From positions 1 to 39,734 of IMG/VR virus record IMGVR_UViG_3300042731_004234: DNA of 39,734 nucleotides, one strand, 5' to 3'. A model generated the notes under the pieces. The model searched no databases. It was not told the DNA's origin and saw only the letters and a list, made by a program, of their open reading frames with translations. The translations under genes and the position numbers were made by a program. Position 1 is the first letter of the stretch; each line of letters opens with the position of its first letter. Positions 1 to 7,360 of this stretch are shown piece by piece. This stretch comes from a virus.

Positions 1-69
1 CTCCTGGTTTTCGGATGCTGCTTTCAAAATCCATGATGCTCATTCTTACTGTCGGCTTAATTCCATTCC
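1..69. repeat. Terminal redundancy, left copy
   Basis: Bases 1-69 are identical to 39666-39734. A coding frame continues across the join, so the two ends are the same locus and the unique circle is 39,665 bp. The overlap could be an assembly overlap of a circular or circularly permuted genome, or a short true terminal repeat. The sequence alone cannot separate these. Confidence 0.95.
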
Positions 70-214
70 CCTCTTTTGCCTCCTCAAAGAAGACATTCGA
101 GTTCTTAACTTCCGTAACCCTTACTTTTGCGTTAGCTGGAATAATTAGTCTCGCTCTTTCTGAGCCTTCATATATTCCTAGTCTTCCTAATCTGTATGTT
201 TCCCCTGCCTTCAT
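1..214 (-). CDS. Small hypothetical protein, 5' part of a gene crossing the circle join
   Basis: The ATG at 214 follows a good ribosome site (AAGGAG, 221-230 region). The frame stays open to base 1 and continues through 39665 to a TGA at 39655-39657, giving a 74-residue protein on the circle. It begins MKAGETYRLGRLG and is basic and soluble with no membrane segment. I do not recognise the family. Its stop overlaps the start of the next gene (ATGA), so it is translationally coupled to the recombination operon. It lies 58 bp after the zinc protein ending at 273. Only this part of the gene lies at the left end of the window. Confidence 0.7.
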   Translation of the reverse strand, partial: MKAGETYRLGRLGIYEGSERARLIIPANAKVRVTEVKNSNVFFEEAKEGNGIKPTVRMSIMDFESSIRKPG

Positions 215-272
215 TTTGTTTCTCCTTTTGTTTGTCAATCTACTCATAGTATACCTTATGGGGAACCTCATG

Positions 273-641
273 TCAAGGGGTATTTGAAATATTTTTTTTA
301 CTCGAAATATTAGCTGTGTTTTCACACATTGGACAAGATTTAACATTGTGTTCCCTGCGACGGTTATAAGATACCAAATTAGGGCTATGATTTATTTTCT
401 CAACTGTGGTAGTTACTTTAAGTTTAGAGTCAATGCGAAATCTTTTTCCGCATCCAAAATTTTCAATAAATTGCCCACAAAAAAGCTCTTCGCATAAATG
501 ATATTCACCATCAATAAAAATATTACTTCTATCGGGTTCTTTTTCTGTAAATTTTTTTAAAGTATCAACAAGAGAAAAATCAATCACGATACTTTGAGGA
601 AGCTTACAATATGGACACATTATTTTTGTAGATATTCTCAT
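273..641 (-). CDS. Putative zinc-binding protein
   Basis: A 122-residue protein with a CPYC knuckle near residues 9-12, further cysteines (LCEELFCG, FGCGKRF) in the middle and a CPMC knuckle near residues 103-106, as expected for one or two structural zinc sites. No catalytic motif is visible. The start overlaps the stop of the Rep gene by 4 bases (ATGA), so the two are co-translated. This links it to replication or to copy control, but that is inference from position only. The family is not recognised. Confidence 0.7.
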   Translation of the reverse strand: MRISTKIMCPYCKLPQSIVIDFSLVDTLKKFTEKEPDRSNIFIDGEYHLCEELFCGQFIENFGCGKRFRIDSKLKVTTTVEKINHSPNLVSYNRRREHNVKSCPMCENTANISSKKNISNTP

Positions 642-1768
642 TTTACCTCCAGGTCATTTCTTTTTTTTATCTCAGAATTTAAACGATGATGGGCAACTGC
701 TTCTACGCTTCTAACGCTAGGATCTTTTTCCAAATCTTTAACAATTTCATCATAATTTTTTTGAGCAGCTTCGCTGTTTGGTTTGCAATAATAAACTTTC
801 CCTATTTTTTCCATAAGAGCTTCTTTGTTGCTTAACAAAGTAAAATTTCCCCCATCTTTTTTATTTCTTTCATGAATTTCAGGATTAATTAATCGTTTAT
901 TTTGATCTGCCAAATTATTTATGAGTTCTTTTTCTGTGTAAGGTCTTTTTTTACAAATTATTTTGTAATCAGAATTATCATTTGTTTTTACAAGCCTAAT
1001 CTCCGTCATTACCCCATCCAAAAATTTTGCGGATTTCAATTCTTCAATAACAGGAAGTAAAAGTTTTTTTCTATCGGATGGTTTTTTGTAATCTGCTAAT
1101 CCCAACTCTTTAAAAAGTTCTTTTGTGTTTTTGTGAAAAAATCGTGACTTATACATTTTTAAATCCAATAAGTTATAAAATAATATGGATATTTCTTTTT
1201 TTAATCTCCTGACTTCACTGAGACTTATTGGCTTGCAATAATTTTCATAAATATTTTTTTTAATTTCATCTCCAAACTTAAATTTACTAAATTCAAATTC
1301 AAGCTGTCCTTTTTCTGATTTTCCTTCAATAATGGTTAACTCTGTGATTATTGGAATTTTAACTGTTTTTGAAATACATGATGTCTCTTTCGTACTCCAA
1401 GAATTTGTAAAATAGATGTTCACATCAGATAACTTAATTATGGATTTTCGGATATCTTTTAAGTTTGTGCTTCCATGACTGTTGCGCAAAACTCTTTCAA
1501 GCCCTTTTGAAGAAAAATAAACAAAATCTTTTTTAGGGCATTTTTGCTCTCGAAACAAAATTGAAAGGCATAAATAAACTTTTAAATCAAAAGTTGTTAA
1601 AGGCTGATCAATGTTTACTTTTTGAGGAAATTCTGGTGTGTGATTTTCAAAGAAAATATCTCGCTTCCCTTTTTTTACTTTTGAAGTCGAGAAAATGCCT
1701 CTCACAAAATTCAAATCAAACCTTGCGAGCTGATATTCTTCATTGCTTCGGTTTTTTTCTTTACTCAT
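638..1768 (-). CDS. Plasmid-type replication initiator (Rep_3/RepA-like winged helix)
   Basis: A protein of 376 residues that would bind the iterons just upstream and recruit the host replisome. The layout fits the two winged-helix domains of iteron-plasmid initiators. The N-terminal half has the stretch TFDLKVYLCLSIL followed by a strand-rich segment; the C-terminal half has the segment SEVRRLKKEISILFYNLLDLK, then a basic helix and wing. The ATG at 1768 is preferred to a TTG at 1804 because it follows AAGGT at 9 bp. Directly upstream lie 22-bp iterons and DnaA boxes, which is the main support for the call. It is transcribed from the promoter at 2215-2243 after the zinc-ribbon gene. Such initiators are typical of plasmids and phage-plasmids and are unusual beside an O-like phage initiator. 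Confidence 0.75.
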   Translation of the reverse strand: MSKEKNRSNEEYQLARFDLNFVRGIFSTSKVKKGKRDIFFENHTPEFPQKVNIDQPLTTFDLKVYLCLSILFREQKCPKKDFVYFSSKGLERVLRNSHGSTNLKDIRKSIIKLSDVNIYFTNSWSTKETSCISKTVKIPIITELTIIEGKSEKGQLEFEFSKFKFGDEIKKNIYENYCKPISLSEVRRLKKEISILFYNLLDLKMYKSRFFHKNTKELFKELGLADYKKPSDRKKLLLPVIEELKSAKFLDGVMTEIRLVKTNDNSDYKIICKKRPYTEKELINNLADQNKRLINPEIHERNKKDGGNFTLLSNKEALMEKIGKVYYCKPNSEAAQKNYDEIVKDLEKDPSVRSVEAVAHHRLNSEIKKRNDLEVK

Positions 1769-1881
1769 TTTAAGATTACCTTCTAAGGTTAAAACCAATC
1801 TCAAAACCTACTTAAAACCTACTTGCAGCTCTTTATTTTTTATATAAGCTACTCATAAAATTAACCTTATAAAATTGGGTG

Positions 1882-1964
1882 GCGGTCAGAACCTCACCTT
1901 CATGCGGGTAAAACTGCACCTTCATGCGGTCAGAACCTCACCTTCATGCGGGTAAAACTGCACC
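1882..1964. repeat. Iteron array: two exact 39-bp repeats, 22-bp iteron period
   Basis: The 39-bp sequence at 1882-1920 is repeated exactly at 1926-1964. The core CACCTTCATGCGG occurs at 1895, 1917 and 1939, always 22 bp apart, and CACC recurs at 1961 on the same period. A partial copy (GTCAGAACCTCACC) lies at 1985-1998. Exact 22-bp spacing is about two helical turns and is the hallmark of initiator-binding iterons. The array lies 114-196 bp upstream of the chosen Rep start. Confidence 0.88.
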
Positions 1965-2009
1965 CGTGTGGATAACTTTTAGCAGTCAGAACCTCACCGG
2001 TGTGGATAA
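1882..2009. other. Plasmid-type origin of replication (iterons plus DnaA boxes)
   Basis: The iteron array is followed by two perfect DnaA boxes in reverse orientation (TGTGGATAA) at 1967-1975 and 2001-2009. The flanking 1805-1880 is AT-rich and could serve as the unwinding element. With the adjacent Rep gene, this matches the layout of theta-replicating iteron plasmids. The origin sits inside the early transcription unit, between the zinc-ribbon gene and rep, so transcription from 2215-2243 would cross it. Confidence 0.82.
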
Positions 2010-2011
2010 CT

Positions 2012-2185
2012 TTAGGCATCGGTTTTTCTTCTTTTGTGTTTTTTTTCATTTTTGTTTTTCTTTGGAACATCAAAAAGGGCTGTTTTGCAATTAGGACATT
2101 TTCTAACATCTCTTTTTCTAGGAATCCAGCGATGACCGCATCTTAAACAATCTATCTTTTGTAATGCTTTTTCATCAACAATCAT
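2012..2185 (-). CDS. Small zinc-ribbon protein
   Basis: A 57-residue protein with CLRCGHRW and CPNCK knuckles (residues about 14-34) and a very basic tail (KKNKNEKKHKRRK), which suggests nucleic-acid binding. It has one of the best ribosome sites in the window (AAGGAGG about 8 bp before the ATG). It is the first gene after the promoter at 2215-2243 and ends 3 bp from a DnaA box of the origin. A role in copy control or early regulation is plausible but unproven. Confidence 0.75.
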   Translation of the reverse strand: MIVDEKALQKIDCLRCGHRWIPRKRDVRKCPNCKTALFDVPKKNKNEKKHKRRKTDA

Positions 2186-2214
2186 AAAAACTACCTCCTT
2201 TTAATAACTATAAA

Positions 2215-2243
2215 AATGTACCATATAAGGTATATATTGTCAA
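2215..2243 (-). promoter_or_regulatory. Sigma70-type promoter for the early/rep operon
   Basis: On the minus strand, TTGACA (2238-2243) is followed after exactly 17 bp by TACATT (2215-2220), with a TG one base before the -10 (extended -10). Transcription would start near 2208, about 23 bp before the zinc-ribbon ATG. The spacer holds an inverted repeat, TACC-N6-GGTA (2219-2232), that could be a repressor operator. Confidence 0.8.
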
Positions 2244-2255
2244 ACCTTTTGAGGA

Positions 2256-2283
2256 ATAAAAAACCCTCCCAAAAAGGGAGGGC
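2256..2283 (-). terminator. Rho-independent terminator closing the late operon
   Basis: A perfect 7-bp GC-rich stem (CCCTCCC 2264-2270 with GGGAGGG 2276-2282) has a 5-base loop. On the minus strand it is followed by a T6 run. It lies 32 bp after the last lysis gene and just before the early promoter, so it separates the end of late transcription from the start of the early operon. Confidence 0.9.
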
Positions 2284-2314
2284 TAAAATTTAAAAATAAG
2301 GCTAGGGAAGAGAA

Positions 2315-2599
2315 CTATTTTATAAGTGCCATAACTGCGGATTCAATCGCATAATTTATTTCTCTTTCTGCAATATCAGGAAAGCTTTTTCTAACAGCTT
2401 TAAAGACTCTTTCGTATTTATCAGAGCCGCCTTCTTTTTCTGCTTTAGAAACTTCCTCTTTTACTTTATCAATAAGTGATATTGCAACATTACCAAGAAA
2501 TTCTGCAAGTATGTCTTTTGCATAATTTATAATTCTTTTTGCAAGATCAGATTTAAAAAATCCTGCGATTGCTTGCCCTATTCTCTTAAAAAAATTCAT
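2315..2599 (-). CDS. Amphipathic lysis-cassette protein, distant LLH-holin-like tail
   Basis: A protein of 94 residues. The N-terminal third (FKRIGQAIAGFFKSDLAKR) is amphipathic, and a second helix includes FLGNVAISLIDKV. The C-terminal part, KYERVFKAVRKSFP...INYAIESAV, resembles the charged tail seen in LLH-type phage holins, but the match is weak. It follows GAGGT at good spacing and is the last gene before the late terminator. A membrane role in lysis is inferred from position next to the holin-type genes. Confidence 0.6.
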   Translation of the reverse strand: MNFFKRIGQAIAGFFKSDLAKRIINYAKDILAEFLGNVAISLIDKVKEEVSKAEKEGGSDKYERVFKAVRKSFPDIAEREINYAIESAVMALIK

Positions 2600-2602
2600 A
2601 TC

Positions 2603-2785
2603 TTACCTCTTTCTTCTTTTAAAAAGTCGGTATCTTGCCATGAACCACTTTTTTGGATTTGCCATGTAACGATTTATTGCAAAGTTTTTTTCTCTATCAT
2701 GTCTTTCCATATTTTTTTTAAGAGTGTCACCTTCACTTTCTATAACCATATTTACGGTAGGTTTTTTTTCAGTTTTCGTATCCAT
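2603..2785 (-). CDS. Small basic hypothetical protein in lysis cassette
   Basis: A 60-residue, strongly basic protein ending KWFMARYRLFKRRKR, with no membrane segment. The first 34 bases overlap the end of the upstream gene in another frame, in the coupled style of this cassette. No family is recognised, and the function is open. Confidence 0.55.
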   Translation of the reverse strand: MDTKTEKKPTVNMVIESEGDTLKKNMERHDREKNFAINRYMANPKKWFMARYRLFKRRKR

Positions 2786-3018
2786 TCTTCAAGTCTCCTT
2801 GAGAGTTCAATTTTATTTTCAGAATATAAGCCTTCTAGCATTTCAAATAAAAGATTTGTAATCGGACCTCTTTGCATTTTCTCAGATACTTTTTTTCCTA
2901 GCTTTTCATCAAGGGCTTTATCTAGTTTTTCGGTAATTTCCCTACCGTCTATTTTTTTTTCAATGGCTACTGAGGAAAGAAGAATAAAATTATTTTTAAC
3001 AGCGTTTAGGAAATTCAT
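2752..3018 (-). CDS. Hypothetical helical protein in lysis cassette
   Basis: An 88-residue protein that is mostly alpha-helical by composition (EKLDKALDEKLGKKVSEKM) with a mildly hydrophobic N-terminus (FLNAVKNNFILLSSVAI). The start overlaps the holin stop (ATGA), and the end overlaps the next gene. It is not recognised; the context is the lysis cassette. Confidence 0.55.
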   Translation of the reverse strand: MNFLNAVKNNFILLSSVAIEKKIDGREITEKLDKALDEKLGKKVSEKMQRGPITNLLFEMLEGLYSENKIELSRRLEEWIRKLKKNLP

Positions 3019-3188
3019 ATCTTAGGCTCGTTTCTATTTTTTCCGAAGTAATGGGCAAGAACTACTCCACAAAGTCCTGTGAAAGCTTCGGGCGGTAAAA
3101 TTTTCATAATAGCAAGAACGCAAGATGTTACAGTAAAACTAATCGCCATCAAAAATCTGGCGGAGGTTAGCTTTTCAGAAAACTTCAT
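3015..3188 (-). CDS. Putative holin, two membrane segments
   Basis: A 57-residue protein with two hydrophobic segments (about residues 11-30 and 35-47), separated by a short turn around LPPEAF, and a charged tail (GKNRNEPK). Size, topology and position between virion genes and the late terminator fit a small two-segment phage holin, which would permeabilise the inner membrane for the transglycosylase. It starts in an ATGA overlap with the upstream coiled-coil gene and ends in the same way. It has no conserved catalytic motif, as expected for holins. Confidence 0.65.
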   Translation of the reverse strand: MKFSEKLTSARFLMAISFTVTSCVLAIMKILPPEAFTGLCGVVLAHYFGKNRNEPKI

Positions 3189-3451
3189 CCAGGGGCTTTC
3201 ATCATTTGAATCATCTCTTTCATGGATTCAATTTGTACTTCTGTTACTTTCTCTTGCAAGGTGAGTCTTGCGTCTTGTTTTTCAACAAGGTGAGTCAATT
3301 TTTTTTGTACCTTTCCCTGTTCTGCTAAAGTCTGTTCTATAGAATCAATTTTTTCTGGGGCTCCCCAAATTCGTTGAATGTTGCTGTAACCGAAAGCTGC
3401 CGCTGGAATAATTACTACTGCGATGATTATGCCTATGATTCTACTCTTCAA
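3185..3451 (-). CDS. Membrane-anchored coiled-coil protein, possibly spanin-like
   Basis: An 88-residue protein with an N-terminal membrane anchor (RIIGIIIAVVIIPAAAFGY, about residues 3-22) followed by a coiled coil (about 30-85). This single-pass, periplasm-facing design resembles an inner-membrane spanin or a holin accessory protein. The start is TTG at 3451, supported by AAAGGAG 7 bp upstream; no ATG fits. It is first in the cassette, and its 3' end overlaps the holin gene. No Rz1-like outer-membrane partner was found. Confidence 0.6.
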   Translation of the reverse strand: MKSRIIGIIIAVVIIPAAAFGYSNIQRIWGAPEKIDSIEQTLAEQGKVQKKLTHLVEKQDARLTLQEKVTEVQIESMKEMIQMMKAPG

Positions 3452-3467
3452 TTGCTGCTCCTTTTTT

Positions 3468-3496
3468 TTGTTGATTAAAGTTTAATATTGTAGTAT
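3468..3496 (+). promoter_or_regulatory. Promoter for the only plus-strand gene
   Basis: TTGTTG (3468-3473), a 17-bp spacer and TAGTAT (3491-3496) lie in the 70-bp gap between the divergent starts at 3451 and 3522. Transcription would start near 3503. Both hexamers deviate from consensus, so this would be a moderate promoter. Confidence 0.55.
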
Positions 3497-3521
3497 CTTG
3501 TTACTCACTAAGGAGATGTTT

Positions 3522-3854
3522 ATGTTCGTAAATGAGAAGAAAGTAGAAACGTTAGGCCGTTTGTTCTTAACTGTTACCATAATTTCTAGTTTTATCCTTT
3601 TATTTTCCTATGGCACTCTCGGTTTTGTTGCGCCTTATTTAGTTCTCTTTCTTGTCGGTTTGTTTCCAATGCTTATAAATCTATCCATTCTTCTTATGGT
3701 TATCTGCATCCCAATTCTGGTGATCTCCGTTCTGTATTCGTGGTTTGGGTTGTTCGGTGTTGTAATTGCTTTACTATTCATTCTCTCCTACCGCTTTAGG
3801 TTGAAGGGTGGCGAGTCTTCTTCGTCCGATAGCCGGCCCCAACCGTGTCAATAA
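3522..3854 (+). CDS. Plus-strand membrane protein of unknown function
   Basis: A protein of 110 residues with about three membrane segments (LFLTVTIISSFILLF, a long central one, and a C-terminal one around VIALLFILS), ending in a soluble Ser-rich tail. The ATG at 3522 is chosen because AAGGAG (3510-3515) lies 6 bp upstream. It is the only convincing gene on the plus strand and has its own promoter-like sequence. The last 81 bases overlap the end of the ejection-type gene tail to tail. It could be an antiholin, a superinfection-exclusion protein or a lysogeny-stage gene; none can be chosen from sequence. Confidence 0.65.
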   Translation: MFVNEKKVETLGRLFLTVTIISSFILLFSYGTLGFVAPYLVLFLVGLFPMLINLSILLMVICIPILVISVLYSWFGLFGVVIALLFILSYRFRLKGGESSSSDSRPQPCQ

Positions 3855-5312
3855 TTCATCTACCGCCGCCGTTCCCGCTCTAACTGGTAGCGTTTCGGCT
3901 GTTCTTGTTCCAAATCTAAACAACGGCCTTCCAACAGATTGAATAGCTCGCAAAGAAAAGCTAGGGGGAGGCGTTTTAAATTGTGGCGCTAAAGAGGATG
4001 CTTTCAATTCTTCCATAAAAGGCTGAAAGCTCTTTTCCTTTGAAAATGCCAACTCAGCTTCTTCTAATGCTTTTTGCTGTTTTTTTGGGAGCCTATCAAA
4101 TCTTCTCAGGAAATTTTCGCCTGTATCGGAAGTCGCTTTTTTAATATCGTCCAATGTTTCTAGTAATGTAGACCATTTATTATCTGCCGCTTCTAGCGTC
4201 TTATTTTTATGAAGTTGTTTGTTTATAATATCTCTTATTCCTTTGGCAAATTCCGTTCCTTGTTTTAATTTCCCTTTTTGTGTAAATATAATATCGTCTA
4301 ACGCCCTTCTGGTGGCTAAAGCATCACCAATATTTTCTAATTTTAAATCAGGGTTAGCTCCTGAAAAAATCTCGTTAAATTGTCTTTCAATATCATCTAT
4401 CAACCTTGCATTTTCAGCTTCTTTAAATGGCTTCTTTCTAGTTGCCTTTCTAAGATTAGTAAAATCTTCCGCAATCTCAATTCTATTGATAGGATTTTTA
4501 GAAAACTTTTGTGAAACTTCATCAAATTTATTTCCTGCCGCTTTTCTTAAAACATCAACATTACTTTCTATCTTTTGCTGAATTTGGGCAGGAAACCTTT
4601 TGTCAAAAAATTCTTTTTTAAGTATATTCCTAAAACCAATCTTTTGAGCAGATTCAATAGCTTCTGGCTCAATTCCTAAAAGAAACCCAGTTGCTTTGGT
4701 GAGTTTTTGTCCTGCTTTTTGCACAGGTTTTGCACCTTTGGCTAGTCCTGCGGTTAAAATAGTTGAAGGAAGGCCAAATGATGCAAGTAAACCTGCTGTT
4801 GCGGCAACTGGCTCAGTTGCTCCACGTTCTCTGGCAATATCTCCCAATTCAACTACTCTTTCACCTGTTAATCCTCTTTTAACTCCTTTGAGGGATTTTC
4901 CCAACGTTTGTAAAAATGTTTCACCCTCTGGTTTTGTAGGGCTTAAAAATGGCCTTACCCCACCTGCAACTGCCGCTTCTTCCCTTTGAAGTAACGCAGG
5001 AATATCTTGCATTTGTCTTTGAATATCCCCGATGCTACTTGTCATTCTCCCAATCGTAGGAATTGGAAGTGGGGTTTCTTTCAGTAAGCTTGTAATGTCG
5101 CCCGGCTTTGGTATGAGAGGACGCCTACTAAATGGTATAGCTTGCCTTTGCGAAATTTTTTGTTCGGTTGCTTCCAATGGAGTTAATGTCTGAACTTGTT
5201 GCCCCGGCGCTACTCCCGTCGCTTCGCTTCCTAACGGAACGGCTCTTGACGGGTCAAATTGGGATTGCTTTAATGAACCTAATGGAATTGCTCGTTCTAG
5301 TTGAAAGGCCAT
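3774..5312 (-). CDS. Putative internal virion/ejection protein
   Basis: A protein of 512 residues with Pro/Gln/Arg-rich N- and C-terminal parts and a helical middle with a moderately hydrophobic stretch (PVAATAGLLASFGLPSTIL, near 170-190) that could enter a membrane. It is the last and longest of three alpha-helical genes after the tail nozzle, the position held by ejection proteins in P22-like and T7-like genomes. Such proteins leave the virion with the DNA and form a conduit through the host envelope. It has a good ribosome site (AGGAG). The gene ends inside the oppositely directed gene at 3522-3854. Confidence 0.55.
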   Translation of the reverse strand: MAFQLERAIPLGSLKQSQFDPSRAVPLGSEATGVAPGQQVQTLTPLEATEQKISQRQAIPFSRRPLIPKPGDITSLLKETPLPIPTIGRMTSSIGDIQRQMQDIPALLQREEAAVAGGVRPFLSPTKPEGETFLQTLGKSLKGVKRGLTGERVVELGDIARERGATEPVAATAGLLASFGLPSTILTAGLAKGAKPVQKAGQKLTKATGFLLGIEPEAIESAQKIGFRNILKKEFFDKRFPAQIQQKIESNVDVLRKAAGNKFDEVSQKFSKNPINRIEIAEDFTNLRKATRKKPFKEAENARLIDDIERQFNEIFSGANPDLKLENIGDALATRRALDDIIFTQKGKLKQGTEFAKGIRDIINKQLHKNKTLEAADNKWSTLLETLDDIKKATSDTGENFLRRFDRLPKKQQKALEEAELAFSKEKSFQPFMEELKASSLAPQFKTPPPSFSLRAIQSVGRPLFRFGTRTAETLPVRAGTAAVDELLTRLGPAIGRRRLATLQPKAVGENE

Positions 5313-5315
5313 TTT

Positions 5316-6650
5316 TTATAACTCCTCAAAAGTACCGTCATTGTAAACTACTGCCAATGACCCCGTTTCTTGGTCTTTCATAATTTTGGAATTTCGGCCT
5401 AAGACGCCAGTTAAATAATCAGCATAAAAATCTTGGAGTCTATTAAAATTATTTTCAGCCGCTTCCCCAGAAGAAAATAAACCTACTCCAAAATTTGTAA
5501 CAGCCGCCCTTTCTTCTTCTGGTCTAACAGTAACACCTGTTTGAATAAGAACCCTTCCTCGCAAAGCAGTACTTAAAAGCGAATGTAAACGCTGTGCTTT
5601 GCTAGAAAATTCAGGGGGTATGCCAGGAAGGTCTGGTAAAACCTCTGGCGTTAATCTTCCAAGAGGTGACAACGCAGGAGGAAAAGCCGCCGCCGCTAAC
5701 CCCCTATCAAAAGAATCTTTTCTTCCTGTGGGGAATAATAATTTTTTTACTTCCTCAACATTTTTTAAGGCTTCCTTTGTTAAAGCAATACGCCCTGAAA
5801 CGTCCGAAGATTTCCCTTTAATCTCGTCTAATGCAACTGCTTCTACTCCCTTTAGCCAAGAATCATATTCAGGATTTTTTACAGTTTCCATTTCTGGAAA
5901 TGTATTACCAAATTCATCAGTTTTCATTTTAGTAACTTGAGTAAATTGGGGAGGGGCTTGCCCTGTTTTAGTTGGTGCTTGTGGTCGTTGGATTTGTCCG
6001 GGTTGAGCTTGACCCGGCTGAATTTGCCCTATCTGTGGTTGTGCTAAAGGTGGTTGTCCAACTTGAGGCTGTTCAATTGATGGTGCTAATTGTCCGGGGG
6101 CTGTTGCTTGAGCTTGGCCACCTGTAAAAATACCCTCTTGTTTTGGGGCTAAAGCACCTTGAATTTGAGTCGACTTTGGAACTGTAAAAGGTTTTGGGCC
6201 AAAAGGTTGAGCGTCTTCTTGTTGTTGCGGAGTAGGTCGCTGAATAGGCGGGGCTGTAATAGGTGAAGGTTGAGGAACAGGGCTTGGCGTTACACTATCT
6301 CTTATACCAAATTTTCTTCTTTTTTCTTCCGCTATTTGCCTTGCTTGTTCTCTTTTAAATTCCTCTTTTGCCTGCATCCCTTTTAATTGAAGTCCTACAT
6401 CAACCTCTCCCTGTGCCCTTGCTTTCTCAAGTTCTAAAGGCTGTAAAAGTTGAGCTTTCAAAAGAGAACTTGCCAAGTCATCCGTTGGGCTTGCTTGAAT
6501 TTGAGGCATTTGTGGAGTTCCTGTCGCAAGCCCTGTGCCTATCGTGGTAAGGACATTAGATAAAGCTTGCCTCTGGGGGCTAATCCCTCCTCGCCCTTGT
6601 TGTCTTTGTAAAAGCTGTTCTGTTAAAAGGTCTAAATCTGTTTGCGGCAT
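5316..6650 (-). CDS. Putative internal virion protein with Pro/Gln-rich repeats
   Basis: A protein of 444 residues. The first ~110 are helical and Gln-rich. A low-complexity stretch, roughly residues 115-235, is made of short repeats built on GQ, PQ and QP. The C-terminal ~200 residues look like a folded helical domain ending LAVVYNDGTFEEL. Position beside the other two ejection-type genes suggests an internal virion protein. The 3-base gap to the next gene and AGGAG ribosome sites show one operon. Homology was not recognised. Confidence 0.55.
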   Translation of the reverse strand: MPQTDLDLLTEQLLQRQQGRGGISPQRQALSNVLTTIGTGLATGTPQMPQIQASPTDDLASSLLKAQLLQPLELEKARAQGEVDVGLQLKGMQAKEEFKREQARQIAEEKRRKFGIRDSVTPSPVPQPSPITAPPIQRPTPQQQEDAQPFGPKPFTVPKSTQIQGALAPKQEGIFTGGQAQATAPGQLAPSIEQPQVGQPPLAQPQIGQIQPGQAQPGQIQRPQAPTKTGQAPPQFTQVTKMKTDEFGNTFPEMETVKNPEYDSWLKGVEAVALDEIKGKSSDVSGRIALTKEALKNVEEVKKLLFPTGRKDSFDRGLAAAAFPPALSPLGRLTPEVLPDLPGIPPEFSSKAQRLHSLLSTALRGRVLIQTGVTVRPEEERAAVTNFGVGLFSSGEAAENNFNRLQDFYADYLTGVLGRNSKIMKDQETGSLAVVYNDGTFEEL

Positions 6651-6662
6651 TTTCTATAACTC

Positions 6663-7343
6663 CTATCGAATTAATCCAAGCGTTTGTGCGTTTATGTTCG
6701 CCTGTCTTGTGTTAGGAAGAAGCCTACTATATTGGCTATAATCAGCACTTGGAATTTGAGCAGATAACCTAGTCCCTGTTAAGCCTGCGCCCCCACCAAA
6801 AAGCCCTGGAGTTCCAGTCAAAGCCCCTAATCCTGCAAGTCCTATACCAGCCATTTGTCTAGCAAGTGGTTGGCGTTGTTCTCTTCTTCTTTGAAGAAGC
6901 TGATCCTCAAACTGATCTCTTTGCATTTCAAAATTAGCTCTTGCCTGAGAGGCTGCCAAATCCTGCCCTGCCATTTGCTGTGTTCTTCCTGCAACATCAA
7001 AAAGCTCTTTTCTTCTTTGCTGTTCTGCAAGTAAGGCTAGATTTCCAAAGATTTCATCTTCTCTTGCTTGCTGACCTTGACGAGCGGCACTAATCTGAGC
7101 AAAACCACCACTTCCCCTTCTTCTTCCTGTGGCTGATAGCTCGCTTTGTAAATCAGGAATGGTGCCAGTCTCAAATCGACTGCGAGAAGCCCTAATTAAA
7201 GGACTTGCTGTACGAGAAGCAAAGCCAGGCGCAAATCCTACAGGCACATCCCCTGTTAGTCTCCTTACTAAAAAATCCTTTAATTCTTGACCTCCTGCTG
7301 CTCCTGTGATACTCCCTAATGGCCCTGCGCTCGCTATTGGCAT
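6663..7343 (-). CDS. Putative internal virion protein, glycine-rich C-terminus
   Basis: A protein of 226 residues with a helical centre rich in Gln, Arg and Glu (about 90-165) and a hydrophobic Gly-rich segment (MAGIGLAGLGALTGTPGLFGG, about 165-185). A small protein with a Gly/Ala hydrophobic patch placed after the nozzle resembles the smaller ejection proteins of podoviruses. The ribosome site is strong (AGGAGG). The assignment rests mainly on gene order. Confidence 0.5.
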   Translation of the reverse strand: MPIASAGPLGSITGAAGGQELKDFLVRRLTGDVPVGFAPGFASRTASPLIRASRSRFETGTIPDLQSELSATGRRRGSGGFAQISAARQGQQAREDEIFGNLALLAEQQRRKELFDVAGRTQQMAGQDLAASQARANFEMQRDQFEDQLLQRRREQRQPLARQMAGIGLAGLGALTGTPGLFGGGAGLTGTRLSAQIPSADYSQYSRLLPNTRQANINAQTLGLIR

Positions 7344-7360
7344 TTTTACAACCTCCTAAT

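Noticed and set aside
15-287. Plus-strand 90-codon frame at the left end
   Set aside because: It is antisense to the join-crossing gene, which has a ribosome site, an ATGA overlap and an intact frame across the circle.
1882-1998. CRISPR array
   Set aside because: The repeats are 22 bp apart without unique spacers and sit beside Rep and DnaA boxes, so they are iterons.
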